Part shown: positions 12,086 to 24,358 of the stretch, one piece after another | How positions within the stretch are numbered: position 1 is the stretch's first letter | Layout of the letters: every line of letters begins with the position of its first letter | NCBI GenBank assembly: GCA_003640385.1 | Contig: RCAB01000427.1 | Span: 1 to 54,368, forward strand | Direction: 5' to 3' | DNA: 54,368 nt | Source: Setaria digitata | Taxonomy: Eukaryota > Nematoda > Chromadorea > Rhabditida > Setariidae | Program-made: the position numbers and the translations under genes | The notes under the pieces: generated by a model | Database searches by the model: none | The model's input: the letters and a program-made list of their open reading frames with translations, nothing else | Told to the model about the DNA's origin: nothing

Positions 12086-14161
12086 TCATTTCTTCCTCGC
12101 CATAAACCGCTTTATCGCATCAAGACATTCCGAACTTTGCCAGCGTTGCACTAGCAGAGAAATCTCTTGCTGATTTTGTGCCAGAAGTGCCTTACGGTGA
12201 ATCTTTCGGAGTAGCTCCTTGTTGTAGCATAGTGATTCAGGCGGTAGCTGGGATATCTTCCGTACGTAAGCTTCTGCCTCTTCTCGAAAACTTAGTGATG
12301 GCACTACCCGACACACCAGATTTCGCTCATATGCTTCTTGTGCGGTTAACTTTCTATCAAAAACTAAAATTTCTGATGCCTGGAAAGAGTTAAGTTAACC
12401 ATGTTTTTTTGTAAAACGAAAGTCTATGATATGCTGATCTTCTGTATTGTTCAGTAGATTAATTTTAATTTATAGTTAACTGGTAATCATGCTTCTTGTA
12501 ATTCTTTCATCTATCAACTTATTGTGTCATTGCCAACCTTGCTGTGTCCCATAAGCATCGGGAAAGTGTACGATGAACAACCTTCCGGAGATTGGCCCAG
12601 CATTGTGAATGGTGTACTGAATGTTGCCTAAAATTTTTGGAATATTTGTCGTGAATAGTAAAATTTAACTTGTATAATGAATAACTCTGTTACTGAATCC
12701 AAAAAAAGAAATAATTTTAAGCGGACCTTATCGGAGGCAATAACAAGATCAAATAAGGGAAGTACAGTAACAGCAATGCCGATTGCAGGACCATTAACAA
12801 GTGCAACCATGGCTTTTTTGTGATTAATATAGGAAGCAATGTAAGCGTTCAGCACTTCGCCTGCTCTGGAGGCCATACGCGGTATGTCCGCAGAATCATT
12901 TACGCCGGTAAAATTCGATAAATCATTACCACTACAGAAGTACTCACCTGATCCTGAAAATTCAAGTTTTTGGCTCAAAGACTGCAGTAAATCCCAAGAG
13001 AGGCTGAGGCTTGAAATTAAAATTATGTGGATGTACAATAATGAGAGAGATACCTTACCAGCCAGAACGGTGACTGTGGTATCAATTTCATTTGCATAAT
13101 TCAAGGCATTTGTAATACCATCGTACATCTAAATTTAATTTTAGTTCTGGAACTGAAAATATTTTATTAATTTTAGTCTATTTTCACATCTGATCAGTTT
13201 TGCTTATTGTTTACTTCATTAAGTTCGATATCAAGCAATACTTGGTGTTCGCTGATTTTAAAAATATATATGTGTGTATGTGCAACGTCGACTCAAAGTT
13301 CGAGTGTTTTGAGATTTCGTAATTCCACTTTCATCGCAAAAATCTGCCAAATTCGTGTAGTTATGGAACTCTCAAAAAACCTTTCAATTTATTATACTTC
13401 GTGCAAAACATTTTTAAATATCTTACCTCCCAGGTTAAAGCATTGTATTTGTTTGGCCTGTTAAGTTTTATCCAAAAAACTTTATCTTCAACCACAATGT
13501 CAAGGCCTCGTACAGATTTCAAACTGCTTGGAAATTTTGTAGATGAAACTTCTGATTCTGGTGCAGATAACTTATTGACAAAATCGATGTACATTTTTCG
13601 TGCTTCATCCTGAATATTTACAGTGAAAATATTTCCAATTCAAATATCAGCAGGATACTTAGTGCTAAAATGTCTAAAATAAAACAAAACTAATAAATCC
13701 AGAAATCTAAGTTTAGATCCACTTATGAAAAAAGACTTATGAAAAAAGAAAAAAATAGATTTCCACTTACCGTCGATTTCCCCTTGAACTGTTCCCATGC
13801 ATCATATTTCGCCTGCGAAGGAGATAAAAAAGAAGGCCGTTCGCCCTCAACGTCACCAATCGTTGCCTTTAAAATAAAATATATTATAAATATATCGAAG
13901 TGGTTTGTCTTGACTTTAAAGAAGTAAGTGATTTGTATTACTTCTCTTAACCAAAGTGTAAAATAAGTATTTATTCCTTTGAAAGTCTTTTAGAAGATAA
14001 AAGTAAAGAGAGATGGTGGTTTGAGGCATGAAACACATTGTGAAATAATTACTTGTTTGTAAAGGCCATAAAGTTTAAGTTTCGTTACTAAGTCTTGTTT
14101 CTCTGATAATTTCTTCACATCCTCAACAGCTTGCTCAAATTCTGCTTTCCACAACTTAAAT
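12086..14161 (-). CDS. ECI2: ACBP-domain enoyl-CoA delta isomerase (ECI2-like), 5' exon not found
   Basis: Enzyme of unsaturated fatty-acid beta-oxidation that shifts 3-enoyl-CoA double bonds to trans-2, fused to an acyl-CoA-binding domain. Minus-strand exons in phase: 14053-14161, 13771-13866, 13427-13609, 13059-13128, 12727-12953, 12538-12627, 12086-12379 (at least 356 residues). The ACBP domain covers the first two exons and the start of the third ([22 protein letters not shown]). The crotonase fold follows: [13 protein letters not shown], oxyanion-hole segments FCSGNDL and [10 protein letters not shown], and the isomerase-type catalytic Glu in [11 protein letters not shown]. The C-terminus MARKK lacks a peroxisomal SKL-type signal, so the protein may be mitochondrial. 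Exon 14053-14161 opens with the third base of a codon after a TTTGCAG acceptor, so an upstream exon with the start Met and any presequence must exist but was not identified. It lies downstream of the kleisin gene on the same strand, 1.6 kb away. Confidence 0.92.
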
Positions 14162-15728
14162 CTGCAAATAAATCTGAAATTTAGTAAGAATTCAGACATT
14201 CAAAAAAGATTTTGAAATTCTAAATTGAAAGATGATTTTGGTTAATAAGCCTCTTACGAAATGTATGGAGAAAAATTTCAAAATTACCAGTTAGAAAATA
14301 ACAAATTAAAAAAAATAAAATGAAAACAAAATTCTTCAGCTTCGAAAAATGATAATCACTAACATTCAGAAGTTGTTAATTTCTAGCTCTTTTAATGGAA
14401 GAATTTCCAAATGGTGGGAGAATCAATTACTAAGTGAAAGGATTGGAGAACGTTCTCGAAATATTCAATTACTTTTTCAAATACTATCACAGGTCTATAA
14501 TGAGTAATATAGATGCGAAACATTCTAAACATCCAAAGAAAAGTTTACCGGAAAAAGTCCTTCCTTATAAACCGTTTCCATGGTTGTATATGAAATCGAA
14601 ATGTTGAAGTTAACATCAGAGAACAGTGAACAATTTTTTTTTTTTTCTTTTAATGATCGAAATGACTAAACGTATCGCTGATCAAGTGTTCATATAGTTT
14701 AATTGTTCAGTACAAAGATCATCAATTGGGGTATGCTTGTGTATATTGATAAACAAGTTGATACGATGAACACCTCCCTCAATCGATTTGCTTCCTTTTC
14801 TGAAATATTTCATCCATTACTGATAGTAACGAATTCTTTACTCAAAAACTGATATTCAGTCAAAGTTTCTTACAATTAAAATGAAATATAGTTCGTGGAA
14901 GTTTAACACATTCATGTGTAAAATAGCAATAATTGAGAAACATAACAATATGGCTAATTACTTTAATTAAACTTTTTTCATTGGTTACGTTATTTGATCA
15001 GTTTGTAAAAATATTTAATGTCTATCAATTTTCTTTGTTAATCAGTTAAATCAAATATTGTGAATGTTTCAATTTCATGCTATAGTGAGCCACTGAATAG
15101 CATATTTTGATTAACTGCTGATTTTTTTTTAGATTATGCTTAATCACCAAATCCTAGTAAATAGGAGTAAAATCTAACGTATTATCTTCGATGTGCATAT
15201 TTTAAATACAAATATCGATAAAAGTGTGCTGGCTTGGCCTTCGTATATCGTTAAATAAACATCCTTTAATCTAATCATGTACATATATTGAATTAGTAGA
15301 AAGCTAATGGGAGGAGAATTTTATCAGGGAAATCTTTTACAGAAATCTTTTACTTTATAGAACTCTTTTACAAAAACAAATTTGCTTCACATGAGGTCGA
15401 AAAGAATTTCTTGCAGAAAAGTTTTGGTAAAATAAAAATCGGGAGACTATAATCGCATACTTCATGAAAGCAAACAACTTTAACTCCTCAAAGATGTTAT
15501 TTACAAGAGCGCGAATACTGAAGCTTCACAAGCAGATGGCAAAATATAAAATAACAAAATTTAATTTCATAATAAAACAAGTTAAGGAATTTGAGACATT
15601 CCAACAATGCAATATTTCTTTACGAAGTAGATTCCTTAAATTAGACAACTTACAACTTACTACAAGATAGCCATTATCATGACAAATTTCACAAGCTTAT
15701 CGTTAAAGGACAAATTACAAAAGCAAAC
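14162..15728. other. Gap holding the unfound ECI2 5' exon and the kleisin 3' UTR
   Basis: No exon-like coding segment with a coherent protein was recognised in this AT-rich 1.57 kb. It must contain the missing first exon(s) of the ECI2-like gene and the 3' UTR of the kleisin gene. A plus-strand open frame at 15464-15670 has no family resemblance and is probably chance. Confidence 0.5.
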
Positions 15729-18700
15729 TTATGGCAGGCTGATAATAATTTCGGCAAAGTTTTCTCCTTGCTGGACTTTGACCTTTTGTTTCGCCAACAA
15801 TTCTAAAATTTCTACTGCTTTGGAAAAAAGAAATAAGGGGAAGTTTTTGTTGTAGAAATTACAGCTATTTAAAATCAGTTTGAAAATAACATTCTAAAGT
15901 TATAACATTGTATTCGAAATCACAATGACTATTTCCTACTATATTCAACCTGGAAATACTTTATGTTCATAAAGTTAAAAAAAGTACCCAGCAAGTTCGT
16001 AAAAGCTTTGGCAACAAACACTACAGAACGACCACGTACCAATTCAGAAAAGCTTAGCGTTGAGACCTTGTGTAAATTGCAAAATTCGGTTATCAATCTG
16101 CAAAATATTTAAAAACAAAATTGATGCAGCAGCAAATTTATTTTATTTAACACAGTTACACGCTCAAGAAATAACATCGAGTAATATGGACAATGTCCGA
16201 AATTGTTTCCAACTCCGTCGAAAAAATTTATGAAGCCACAGTTAGCATGAGTACAAAATGAAACAGTCTGCAATTTGTTTAAGTTAAATACAACAGTTTT
16301 GCATAGAGAAAAAACGGATAATATAAAAACAATATTTGAAATTATTGACCGGGAGGAAGGAACAGTAAAAGATATACCCAAAGAGATCATTAGCTCCCTG
16401 TGTTTGATAATAAACAGGAACAGAACTACTCCCTGTTTCTACTGTACTTTCTAGTTGGTCAGCTTTCAACTGAAACCAGTTTTCCATCACCGAGATCTTC
16501 TGAAAGCTTTTCTCATTCTGCTCCTGACAGCCTCCACGCCGCAATTCATATTCAGGATTTTCCTCATCTAAAACAAAAGTGAACCAGCAAATTTGTTTGA
16601 AAATTTATAAAAGTTAATTTCCAACTTCAAAAAAAAGCGCAAAAATAAATTTATTATGGGTAAAAATGGCTCGCCTAGCTAATGATAAAACTTACCAATA
16701 AGAACATTTTCAATGCTGCTTTCTAGTCTGGTTCGTCGCAGTTCGGACTCTGTAAAATTATAAAATGAAAAAAAAAAAAAAAAAAAAGAAAGAAATAGTG
16801 ATGATATTCTTCATGTATAATCCGTGAGTTGTCAGAAATCATCAGTAGTCCAGTAAATTTGCTAAACTTACCAATCATCGAATTTGAAAACAAATCTGTT
16901 ACACGAGCTTTTTCTGCAGACAAAATTAAGCTGTCGTCCAAATCCTGGAAATTTGAGAATTATACTATTCAGTTATAAATTACGGAAATATTTACAGCGA
17001 TGCTTATATTTGAGTTAACAACAAAACTTTATTAGAATTTTTTTTAGTGGAATGTTTTTTCGGCTTACATATTGAACTTTTTTCTTTCTGAGGTTTTTAA
17101 TGCGAAAAAGAATCATTTTCTTAGTGATTTTGCCGTTCTTTCATTAATTGTTGCCAAATCAAGCAACTCATGAAATATGAAAACAGAAGCAGTTAATAGT
17201 GTCAGAATGAGAAAGGAGGATATTTCTTTCAAAAGCCGCGAAAATATTTCAGTAGCAGCCATGAGGAAATGATCAATAAATTCTTTGTAAAATATGTAAA
17301 CGAAAATAACTTTGCAATCTCTTTAATTGTAAACAGTTATTATTTTGAAAATCTTTAGCTTTTTTCTGTGTTTTAAATTTACACCTCTCGTAATAAAACC
17401 GTTCCAGCAGTACTTTCGTAGATGGCAGCCACAGATATTTTCATCTTTTCGTTATATCGTCGATTTTCATCAAAAGTATTTAGCATTCCTCCATCAGATC
17501 TCAGTTGTGATGAAGGATCAGCGGTATACTGATAAGAAAATAATTTCTGTGACAAAGGATATGAATAAATAAATTACTCTGAAATTATTTAAATGAAGAT
17601 TGGAGAATAATAAAAGTTCATTTTTAATATGTTGCGATGTTCTTCTACATCACTTGATTTGTAGTAATGAAACAAAAAAATCTCTAAGTTTGATTTTAAA
17701 CTGACGTCAAAAATCAACATTTGGATCTTGACTGAGAAAGAAACTGTGGACATAGTGCAATTAAACGTTGCTACATACTGTACCACCGGAAGGTGCCGTG
17801 GAAGTGGTGTTTCGACGACCGCGCTCGATATCTTCCATCACTGGTGTACTGATTTGCTGCTCCAAATCGTGAGTTTCAGTTTTCACAAGTTCATGAGGAA
17901 TGGATTCTGTTGATGCCTTTCTTTCTACCGAAGCGTGATGTAGCATTCGCTTTGGTGGTGGTGGTTGCATCGGTTCCAGTTGCATTGCTTGTTCAAATTG
18001 CAGAGGTGGTTCTTCATATTCCGGTGCTGCAATCCAAGCATCCAAATTCGGCAAAGGGTTCTTCGCAAATTCTAAAACATTTTTCCACAAACTGCTTGAT
18101 TCTAAAAATTCTGCATAGTGCATTTCAGGGACCATTTACACAAAAATCGCTTCCTGGAATGATCTACCACTAAATACAGAGCCTACAAAGTTTGAATAGG
18201 AAAGTTTATGGGAGTAGCAAGATGTGCGGTTAAAATTTTACCACGCAGTGTTATAGGACGAACATCAAACAAATCTTGAACTTTTATCATTCCATGTCTT
18301 GATAACTGAGGGATCATTTCATCCCGCTTATGCAGCAAATCAGCACTATTATCGATCTGAGCTTGAAGTTGATCCTAAGCGGTTAAAAGAAAGTTTAAAT
18401 TCAAGTATTTATAGTGAAACTCAGGCTCGCTGAAATGTTATTAATAGAAAAGAACGCGTAATATGCTATGAAATACTAGGAAGTAAACGAAGCACTTATG
18501 TTAATGATAGAAACAAGTAAACGAAGCACGTATGTTAGTGGTAGAAAGCAAGTATGTTAATGATAGAAACAAAATTAAACTTGCTTTGGTCAGCATAGTT
18601 ACTTCATCAATTACAGTACCCTGTTTACGACGTTTCTTCTTAGGGGTCGGTATTTGTGAGTCGTGTACTTCGCTCAATTCAAGTGCCTGAAGAAAACTGA

Positions 18701-21522
18701 TAGAAGGTTATGAGAATTCCGAATAAAATTCTGAGCATTTACTATTAAGCAACTTTTGCATTAAACTGTCAAAGTTACTGGAACAGTGAATAAATTTAAA
18801 TGAAGAATCTGAGATGTATAATGATATACAGTAGGGCAATTAAATAATCAAATTCCACTTCTTTCAAATGCATATCAACTTTCATCCATAACAACGACTG
18901 GGTTCTGAAAATGAAAGTTAAAACCACAGTTAGAACTCTAGCTGACGCAGTTGAATGAAGAAAAAAATAAAGCAAACATAATGGCAATATTTACAGATAA
19001 ACAAGATGGACGCTGGATTTCCCGTTCGAGGAATGCTTCGTCAGATCCCAAATCGTACTGTCGTTCCTTTCGCAATTCGCTTTCATCAGTTACTTCCATC
19101 ATTTCACATGTGTCTTCATGCTATAACACTGATTATTGAGTTGAAGAGGCAGCTTTGAAAGCCTTTTGTCTCTTTTATCATAAGTGATTAGCAAAAAGAG
19201 TTTTGCTTACCAAACAACTCGTTCGTCCTCACATCAGATTATCTCAGTTTAATACTTCAGAAAACTTTTACTAACATATATTGTCTTGTTAACATCCTTA
19301 TTATCTGTTAGTGCTTGAGGAACTGTAGTTACAATCCATTCCTTGGATTCAAGAGTGCTACTTGATTTGCTTTCAAAAACACATTCGAAATCTTCTTTTA
19401 GAAGAGCCTCCCTAATAATAAATTGAAATTTTAGTGATCAGGTTGTTGAACCAGCATATTGACTTTTAGCTTGAACGTTTTTCCCCTTAATCGTTATTTC
19501 TAAAATGAGATCGGGAAAAACTACTGCGAGTACGGTAAGGCCACTTCTGCATAAAATTAGAAAAATATTATAAGTCAAAAGAATTTATACTTAACCAAAC
19601 ATCAGATTATCTCGGTTTAGAAAATCTTCAAAATTTTCAAAAAATTGCAGCAGCCTAATTCTGATACATTATTATGATCTGTAATATACAATAAGCCTAA
19701 GCGTAGCTAAATGTTTTTGAATGGCAAGTTTTTAGTTACAAGATACATTACATTTGTCGAGCTTCGGCAGCCGTCAGTGGTCCAAAGTCATCTTTAAAGA
19801 GGATATCAACTTCTGGGACTGGCATATCTTCGTGCAAAGTAATTGCACTGTAATCCAATACCACTTTCAGGTGTTCGTTTTCCTTTAAAAGTGAAGATTA
19901 ATTGAAAATGCGATAAAAAAAAAATACAAATATTAAGTCAAATTGCCGTTAAAGTTACGATAAGATCAAATAATACATTACTACAAGTGATTGTTGCTGC
20001 TAATAATAAGTATAATAATTATAATTATAATTATAAGCTAATGAAACTAATAATAACAAGTGATAATACAATACATAAACTTAAGTTGAAAAAGTCTTTG
20101 CTTTATTAGAATTCTAATTAACTGTAAAGGTAAAGTTACACCTTAGCAAAAGTGTTAAATAAAAAATAACGAAATTCAAAGAATGAAAAGAAATTCTTAC
20201 AAGAGTTTCAAACGAAGAATCCAAAAAAATTACATCGCTTCTTCTCGCTATTCGTTTTTTCCGATCCTTCCTACTTTTTATAGTGGATCTGCGATATGGA
20301 GTAAAACATAAAGAATAAACAGTTTGAATCATTTTTGTACTACACTAAAAAGCTCATCAAACAGAAATAACGGTGTAGTATAAAAAGATCATGGAAAACA
20401 CTATTCCAATCTCTTAATCTCAAGTTTAGAACTGAGATGTGAGATCACCCTAAGCAAGTAATTTAAAAGTTATGAAAGGAAAATACTCTTTTTCTTCCTT
20501 TTCTTCCTTTTCTTCTTCTTCTTCCTCTTGATAACGACGTATAACTGGAATGAACGCTTCCATGTCTCCTGAACCATAGCTATTTCTGTTCTCAGGACTT
20601 TTAGACACATTTGTTATACACCTGCATCTTTTTTACACAGAAAAGAAACTAGTATGCCAAAAATTAAGTTGGCATAAACTTACTACACAAAATATCGCCT
20701 CTTTTTTGCACGATTAACGTGATCCCATAGGAAAGTTGTGCAAGTAAATAAAGAGAAAATTTGATTTCACCAGGTTTACCATTTGGTATTTTTTCAAGTA
20801 GGAGTTCGCTGAAAAATCTATTTTACATTAATAAGGCAACAAAAAAAAAAAAAAAAAAAAAATGCTAGAATTATCTGTATCAAATTCTTCTTCATTTATC
20901 CTTTTAGCTTACCACAAGTGTATATTCCAATCAAGGTGATCCGGTCATATCGTAATGTATCAAATAGTTAAACTATTTTACAAGATTTATATACAAATGT
21001 TTGACACAAAGACATACACTAACCAAGCTTTCTGTACATTCACCTCCAAAATAATTTTTCGCGAAGGTTTCCATTTCTCATCAAACACAATTCGCCTGGA
21101 AACATAAATTCTTCATCCATCGAAGAAGAGGACAAGAATCCATGAATTCAGACTGTCTATCAATATTTAATGAATCTTATAAGAAATCTTTTATTCATGT
21201 ATTTCATTCTGTGTAAATAAAAATTAACAGTTAAGGTTAAGAAAATAGACAAACTTAAGGTTGATGATTTAATTATCATAAAAGCTCAATCGTTGTAATT
21301 TAATTCCATGAACTTTACTTGTGAATTATATTTATCAATTATATTTATTTTGGAATTAATAAAGCGTGGTAATCATTGGACAGTGGAAGGAAATCTTCAC
21401 AGTACTATTACACCATATCGTATAGCAATAGAGTGAAATTTATTCTTGAAAAAATTCTTAACCAACCAAATAACTGCCAGTGGCTCACTCCTCTTCAATA
21501 GTAACGGAGGTATAAAGAACAT
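15729..21522 (-). CDS. Divergent cohesin alpha-kleisin (RAD21/REC8/COH-like)
   Basis: Kleisin subunit that closes the cohesin ring by bridging SMC1 and SMC3. Seventeen minus-strand exons join in phase to 696 residues: 21467-21522, 21024-21095, 20689-20808, 20487-20621, 20201-20288, 19752-19882, 19276-19411, 18995-19120, 18585-18686, 18242-18374, 17779-18110, 17385-17528, 16872-16944, 16696-16749, 16378-16567, 15988-16097, 15729-15817. The N-terminal Rad21/Rec8 domain (about 1-95) opens MFFIPPLLLKRSEPLAVIW, a diverged form of the MFYA...KRGPLAKIW signature, with the later helix LLAQLSYGITLIVQKRG. An acidic Glu/Lys stretch follows near 120-127. The basic KKKRRKQG plus VIDEVTML (about 305-320) matches the RAD21 centre. 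The C-terminal winged helix covers about 630-696 (STLSFSELV, VAKAFTNLLAVEILELLAKQKV). ExxR candidates for separase (IERGR, ELRR) occur. It is divergent from HEATR1. Somatic versus meiotic paralogue is unresolved; the divergence leans toward meiotic. Exon joins near 18900 and 20689 are the least sure. Confidence 0.87.
18481..18570. repeat. 34-bp tandem repeat inside a kleisin intron
   Basis: Two 34-bp copies (18481-18514 and 18515-18548, unit starting AAGTAAACGAAGCAC) and a partial third copy (18549-18570) lie in the intron after exon 18585-18686, beginning only 15 nt past the donor on the transcribed strand. Copies differ by a few substitutions. Confidence 0.8.
18579..18584 (-). promoter_or_regulatory. 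Non-canonical GC splice donor (GCAAGT) in the kleisin gene
   Basis: The exon encoding KKKRRKQGTVIDEVTMLTK must end in phase 0 to join DQLQAQIDNSADLL in the next exon (18242-18374). The GT donor one nt downstream breaks the frame, while ACCAAA|GCAAGT keeps it and matches the strict consensus of GC-AG introns. The joined protein aligns with the VDEVK...KAQLSDTSDI region of RAD21. Confidence 0.65.
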
Positions 21523-23165
21523 TTTGAGAACAGATACAATTGTGTGATAGTTTACGTTACTTCTGCGAGTAGTAAAAATACCTTTAAAAAAAAAAATCCT
21601 TTCTCTACCAGAAGAAATGACAACGTGAAAAAAAAAAACAGTAGAAAAAATTAAATTGCGTACACGTTACAAATATTGCTCCACATGTAGGCCAATTAAA
21701 TAATTCTACCAAAACACATAATTCACCAAATAAATCTCTTTCGAAATAAAATACTTCAGATAGCACATGAAAGCTGTGGAACAAATATTACGACAGGGAT
21801 ACGATAGTTGTACGGGGCGGGATAGCGAAGATAAAAGAATAATTTTCATCTCACATCTACTGTTTCTTTTCATCATCAGCTAATATTTGTGAAAATGTTA
21901 CATGATCAGAAGTAACTAACATAACTCGAGTGCAAATAATGAAACTGAGGTCAGCTATAGTTTAGGAAGTAGTTTAAGGCTGAAGATTTTTGAAGATAAT
22001 TTATGTTTATTATAATTCCTCTTTTTTTTTTTTTCCTATATAACATGGATAATTTATTTTAATTTAATTTATTTTAAGAATAAGATACAAAGAGAGTTAA
22101 GTTTTGGAAGTTCCATTACATCCTTCTTGCTATGGAATGTGTTATACGCATACTGTTAATCAGACACATCCATCTGATATGCTGTACTGCGTGTTACGGA
22201 TACATAAGAAACGCAAGGCTAAGCAATTAGCACTGGAAAGTTTGAAATGTTTTACACTTATAGTAAATTCTTTTCTTTTCTTGCCAAAATTTGCACTTTA
22301 TATAAATTAGAACATTGAAGAAGAATTATCTGAATTGAAAGGAAAGAGAAATTAATTGAGTGGCTAACGAAAGGAGCGAGTGAGAGGAGCGCACGTATCC
22401 TGAATGAAGCCTCCTGAATGAACACGTATTGATATCGATCGTTTCCTTTTACCTACTCCTCGATGTACCACTGCTTACAGTAACCAGGTGGTTACACCTC
22501 ATAAATACTAGTCTTAAGCTTCTAACTTAAGTCTAATAGAGCCGGAGTGAAGATTAGTTTGAGGATGACATACCGTTCAAGCATAGCTCACGATTAGACT
22601 GAGATAATTGTTCCGAAATTATGGGATTTTTCTGTATCCTCTTCCGGTAGTACGTATTGTATTATGAGTGAAATATTAAGCTAGCTAGCTTGCACTAGAA
22701 TGTAAGAAAAACCTGGAGCTAGCTGATAGCTCTCGTCTACAACGCTATTTTTTACAGTACAGCGAAAAAATGAAATGAATCATAAAGTGACCAGAGAGAG
22801 GATCTCGAGCTAAGGTATAGCCTTCATAACATAGACTATTTCTTCAGATCATGTTGTCACAGTAAAACTTATGTGGGCTACTCGTGATGATGAGTTGAAA
22901 TTGAAGAAGCAACAGTAATGGAACTAGATACCAATGGTACCGCCAAGTCAGAATGTGCTTGACAGTCTTATGACAGCAGTAGGCCAGAGGTCATCGAATT
23001 GTAGGAGGCTGATTTACGAACTCCGAAAATTGGTTCCGTGATGTGACTTTAATAATTAGTGATTACAACACTCAAATGAAGCAGTCGGAAATGCAACATG
23101 CAACATGATAAGAGTATCAGTTATCGAGATGAGGCATTATGCTAGAATTAACTAAAACCGTTATT

Positions 23166-23313
23166 AAGATGCTTTGGTAGAAGCATTAATGAGGATGAAA
23201 TAGGATGATAATTTAGATCTGGGAAATGCCTGGAACCCTCTATTGGAGTTATGCCACAATTCTTTCATCTTTTTCTTTCTTTCAAATCTATCCTATTTCT
23301 ACCAAAGCATCTT
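23166..23313. repeat. 17-bp perfect inverted repeat, 114-bp spacer
   Basis: AAGATGCTTTGGTAGAA at 23166-23182 is matched by its exact reverse complement at 23297-23313. A related sequence, AGATGCTTT(...)AGAAGCATTAATG with three bases deleted, recurs at 24698-24719. This could be the remnant of a small terminal-inverted-repeat element; no target-site duplication was confirmed. Confidence 0.6.
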
Positions 23314-23465
23314 CACATCTTGACAACAAAAAAACTCCTTTCAATTTATTTCTTCTGAATTGCTACAGGAACTCCAATCGAGGATTCCCGGTATTCCCCA
23401 GACCTAAATAATCAGTCCATTTCTTACTCCACAATTTCATATTCTTTCTTTCAAATGCCCGTCCG

Positions 23466-23890
23466 GTTTCTAAATAAAATCCTTCGTTTGTACGTGCAGT
23501 TTCTAAATAAAATCCTTCGTTTGTACGTGCAGTTTCTAAATAAAATCCTTCGTTTGTATACAGTTTCTAAATAAAATCCTTCTTTATACGTGCAGTTTCT
23601 AAATAAAATCCTTCGTTTGTACGTGCAGTTTCTAAATAAAATCCTTCGTTTGTACGTGCAGTTTCTAAATAAAATCCTTCGTTTGCATACAGTTTCTAAA
23701 TAAAATCCTTCTTTATACGTGCAGTTTCTAAATAAGATCCTTCGTTTGTACGTGCAGTTTCTAAATAAAATCCTTCGTTTGTACGTGCAGTTTCTAAATA
23801 AAATCCTTCGTTTGTACGTGCAGTTTCTAAATAAAATCCTTCGTTTGTACGTGCAGTTTCCAAATAAAATCCTTCTTTGTACGTGCAAGT
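23466..23890. repeat. 33-bp minisatellite, about 13 copies
   Basis: The unit is TTTCTAAATAAAATCCTTCG followed by TTTGTACGTGCAG, 33 bp in total, repeated about 13 times. Shortened variants have TTTGTATACAG or TTTATACGTGCAG. Because 33 is a multiple of three, two minus-strand frames stay open through the array (units RRILFRNCTYK and EGFYLETARTN). On the plus strand every copy has TAA stops. There is no start-codon context or flanking coding signal, so it is treated as non-coding. Confidence 0.92.
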
Positions 23891-24182
23891 CCAAATAAAA
23901 TTTATACTTAGAGTAAATTTGAAAGATCGCACGTGTTCTATTAGAATGAACGTATCATTTGCGATAAGGAGCGAACAGCAACAGATTGAATAATTAATTT
24001 TGGAAAATGCAGAGAGGAAGTGACGAAAAACGACAATGTTCACTTTGTGGAACCTTAGGGTAGAAGGGAAAGTTAGGGGAAGTTGAGATGCCCAAAAGAT
24101 GGGTGGGAAAGTATTACTCTACTGCTAATCATTTGTTTGGTGAGCAATTACATACTTGATTTTGTTGTATGATGAGCAAAAT

Positions 24183-24358
24183 ATTCCACAAAATTAATGC
24201 GCTGGTTATTAGCGATGAAAGCTTTTGTTTTTATTTACCTTTTTTTTTTTTATTTACCAAACAGAANTCACAAAATTCCACAAAATTAATGCGCTGGTTA
24301 TTAGCGATGAAAGCTTTTGTTTTTATTTACCTTTTTTTTTTTTATTTACCAAACAGAA
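24183..24358. repeat. 84-bp exact direct duplication around one ambiguous base
   Basis: Bases 24183-24266 and 24275-24358 are identical (84 bp each, including the same T-run length) and are separated by 8 bases that include the window's only N, at 24267. This is the pattern of an unresolved contig join or a mis-collapsed overlap rather than a biological repeat. Confidence 0.9.

Noticed and set aside
14549..14581. METVYKEGLFP as the missing first exon of the ECI2-like gene
   Set aside because: Its donor (CCG|GTAAAC) ends in phase 0, which would give a stop on joining the next exon; phase 2 is required.
17761..18135. Open frame starting MVPEMHYAEF, which could be read as a separate gene start
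   Set aside because: A stop lies directly before the Met, but a TATGCAG acceptor inside the frame joins the previous exon (18242-18374) in exact phase. It is therefore an internal kleisin exon.
18830..18905. Possible extra kleisin exon after the acceptor at about 18905 (TQSLLWMK or NPVVVMDE)
   Set aside because: No donor keeps both flanking phases with standard sites, while direct joining of the neighbouring exons is in frame with a good GTAAAT donor.
22104..22310. Plus-strand open frame (EVPLHPSCYGMCYTHTV...)
   Set aside because: It has no ATG start, no recognisable domain and no phased neighbouring exon.
23451..23894. 147-codon minus-strand open frame as a gene for a repetitive protein
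   Set aside because: It is wholly explained by the 33-bp minisatellite staying in frame. There is no signal peptide, start context or coding signal outside the repeat.
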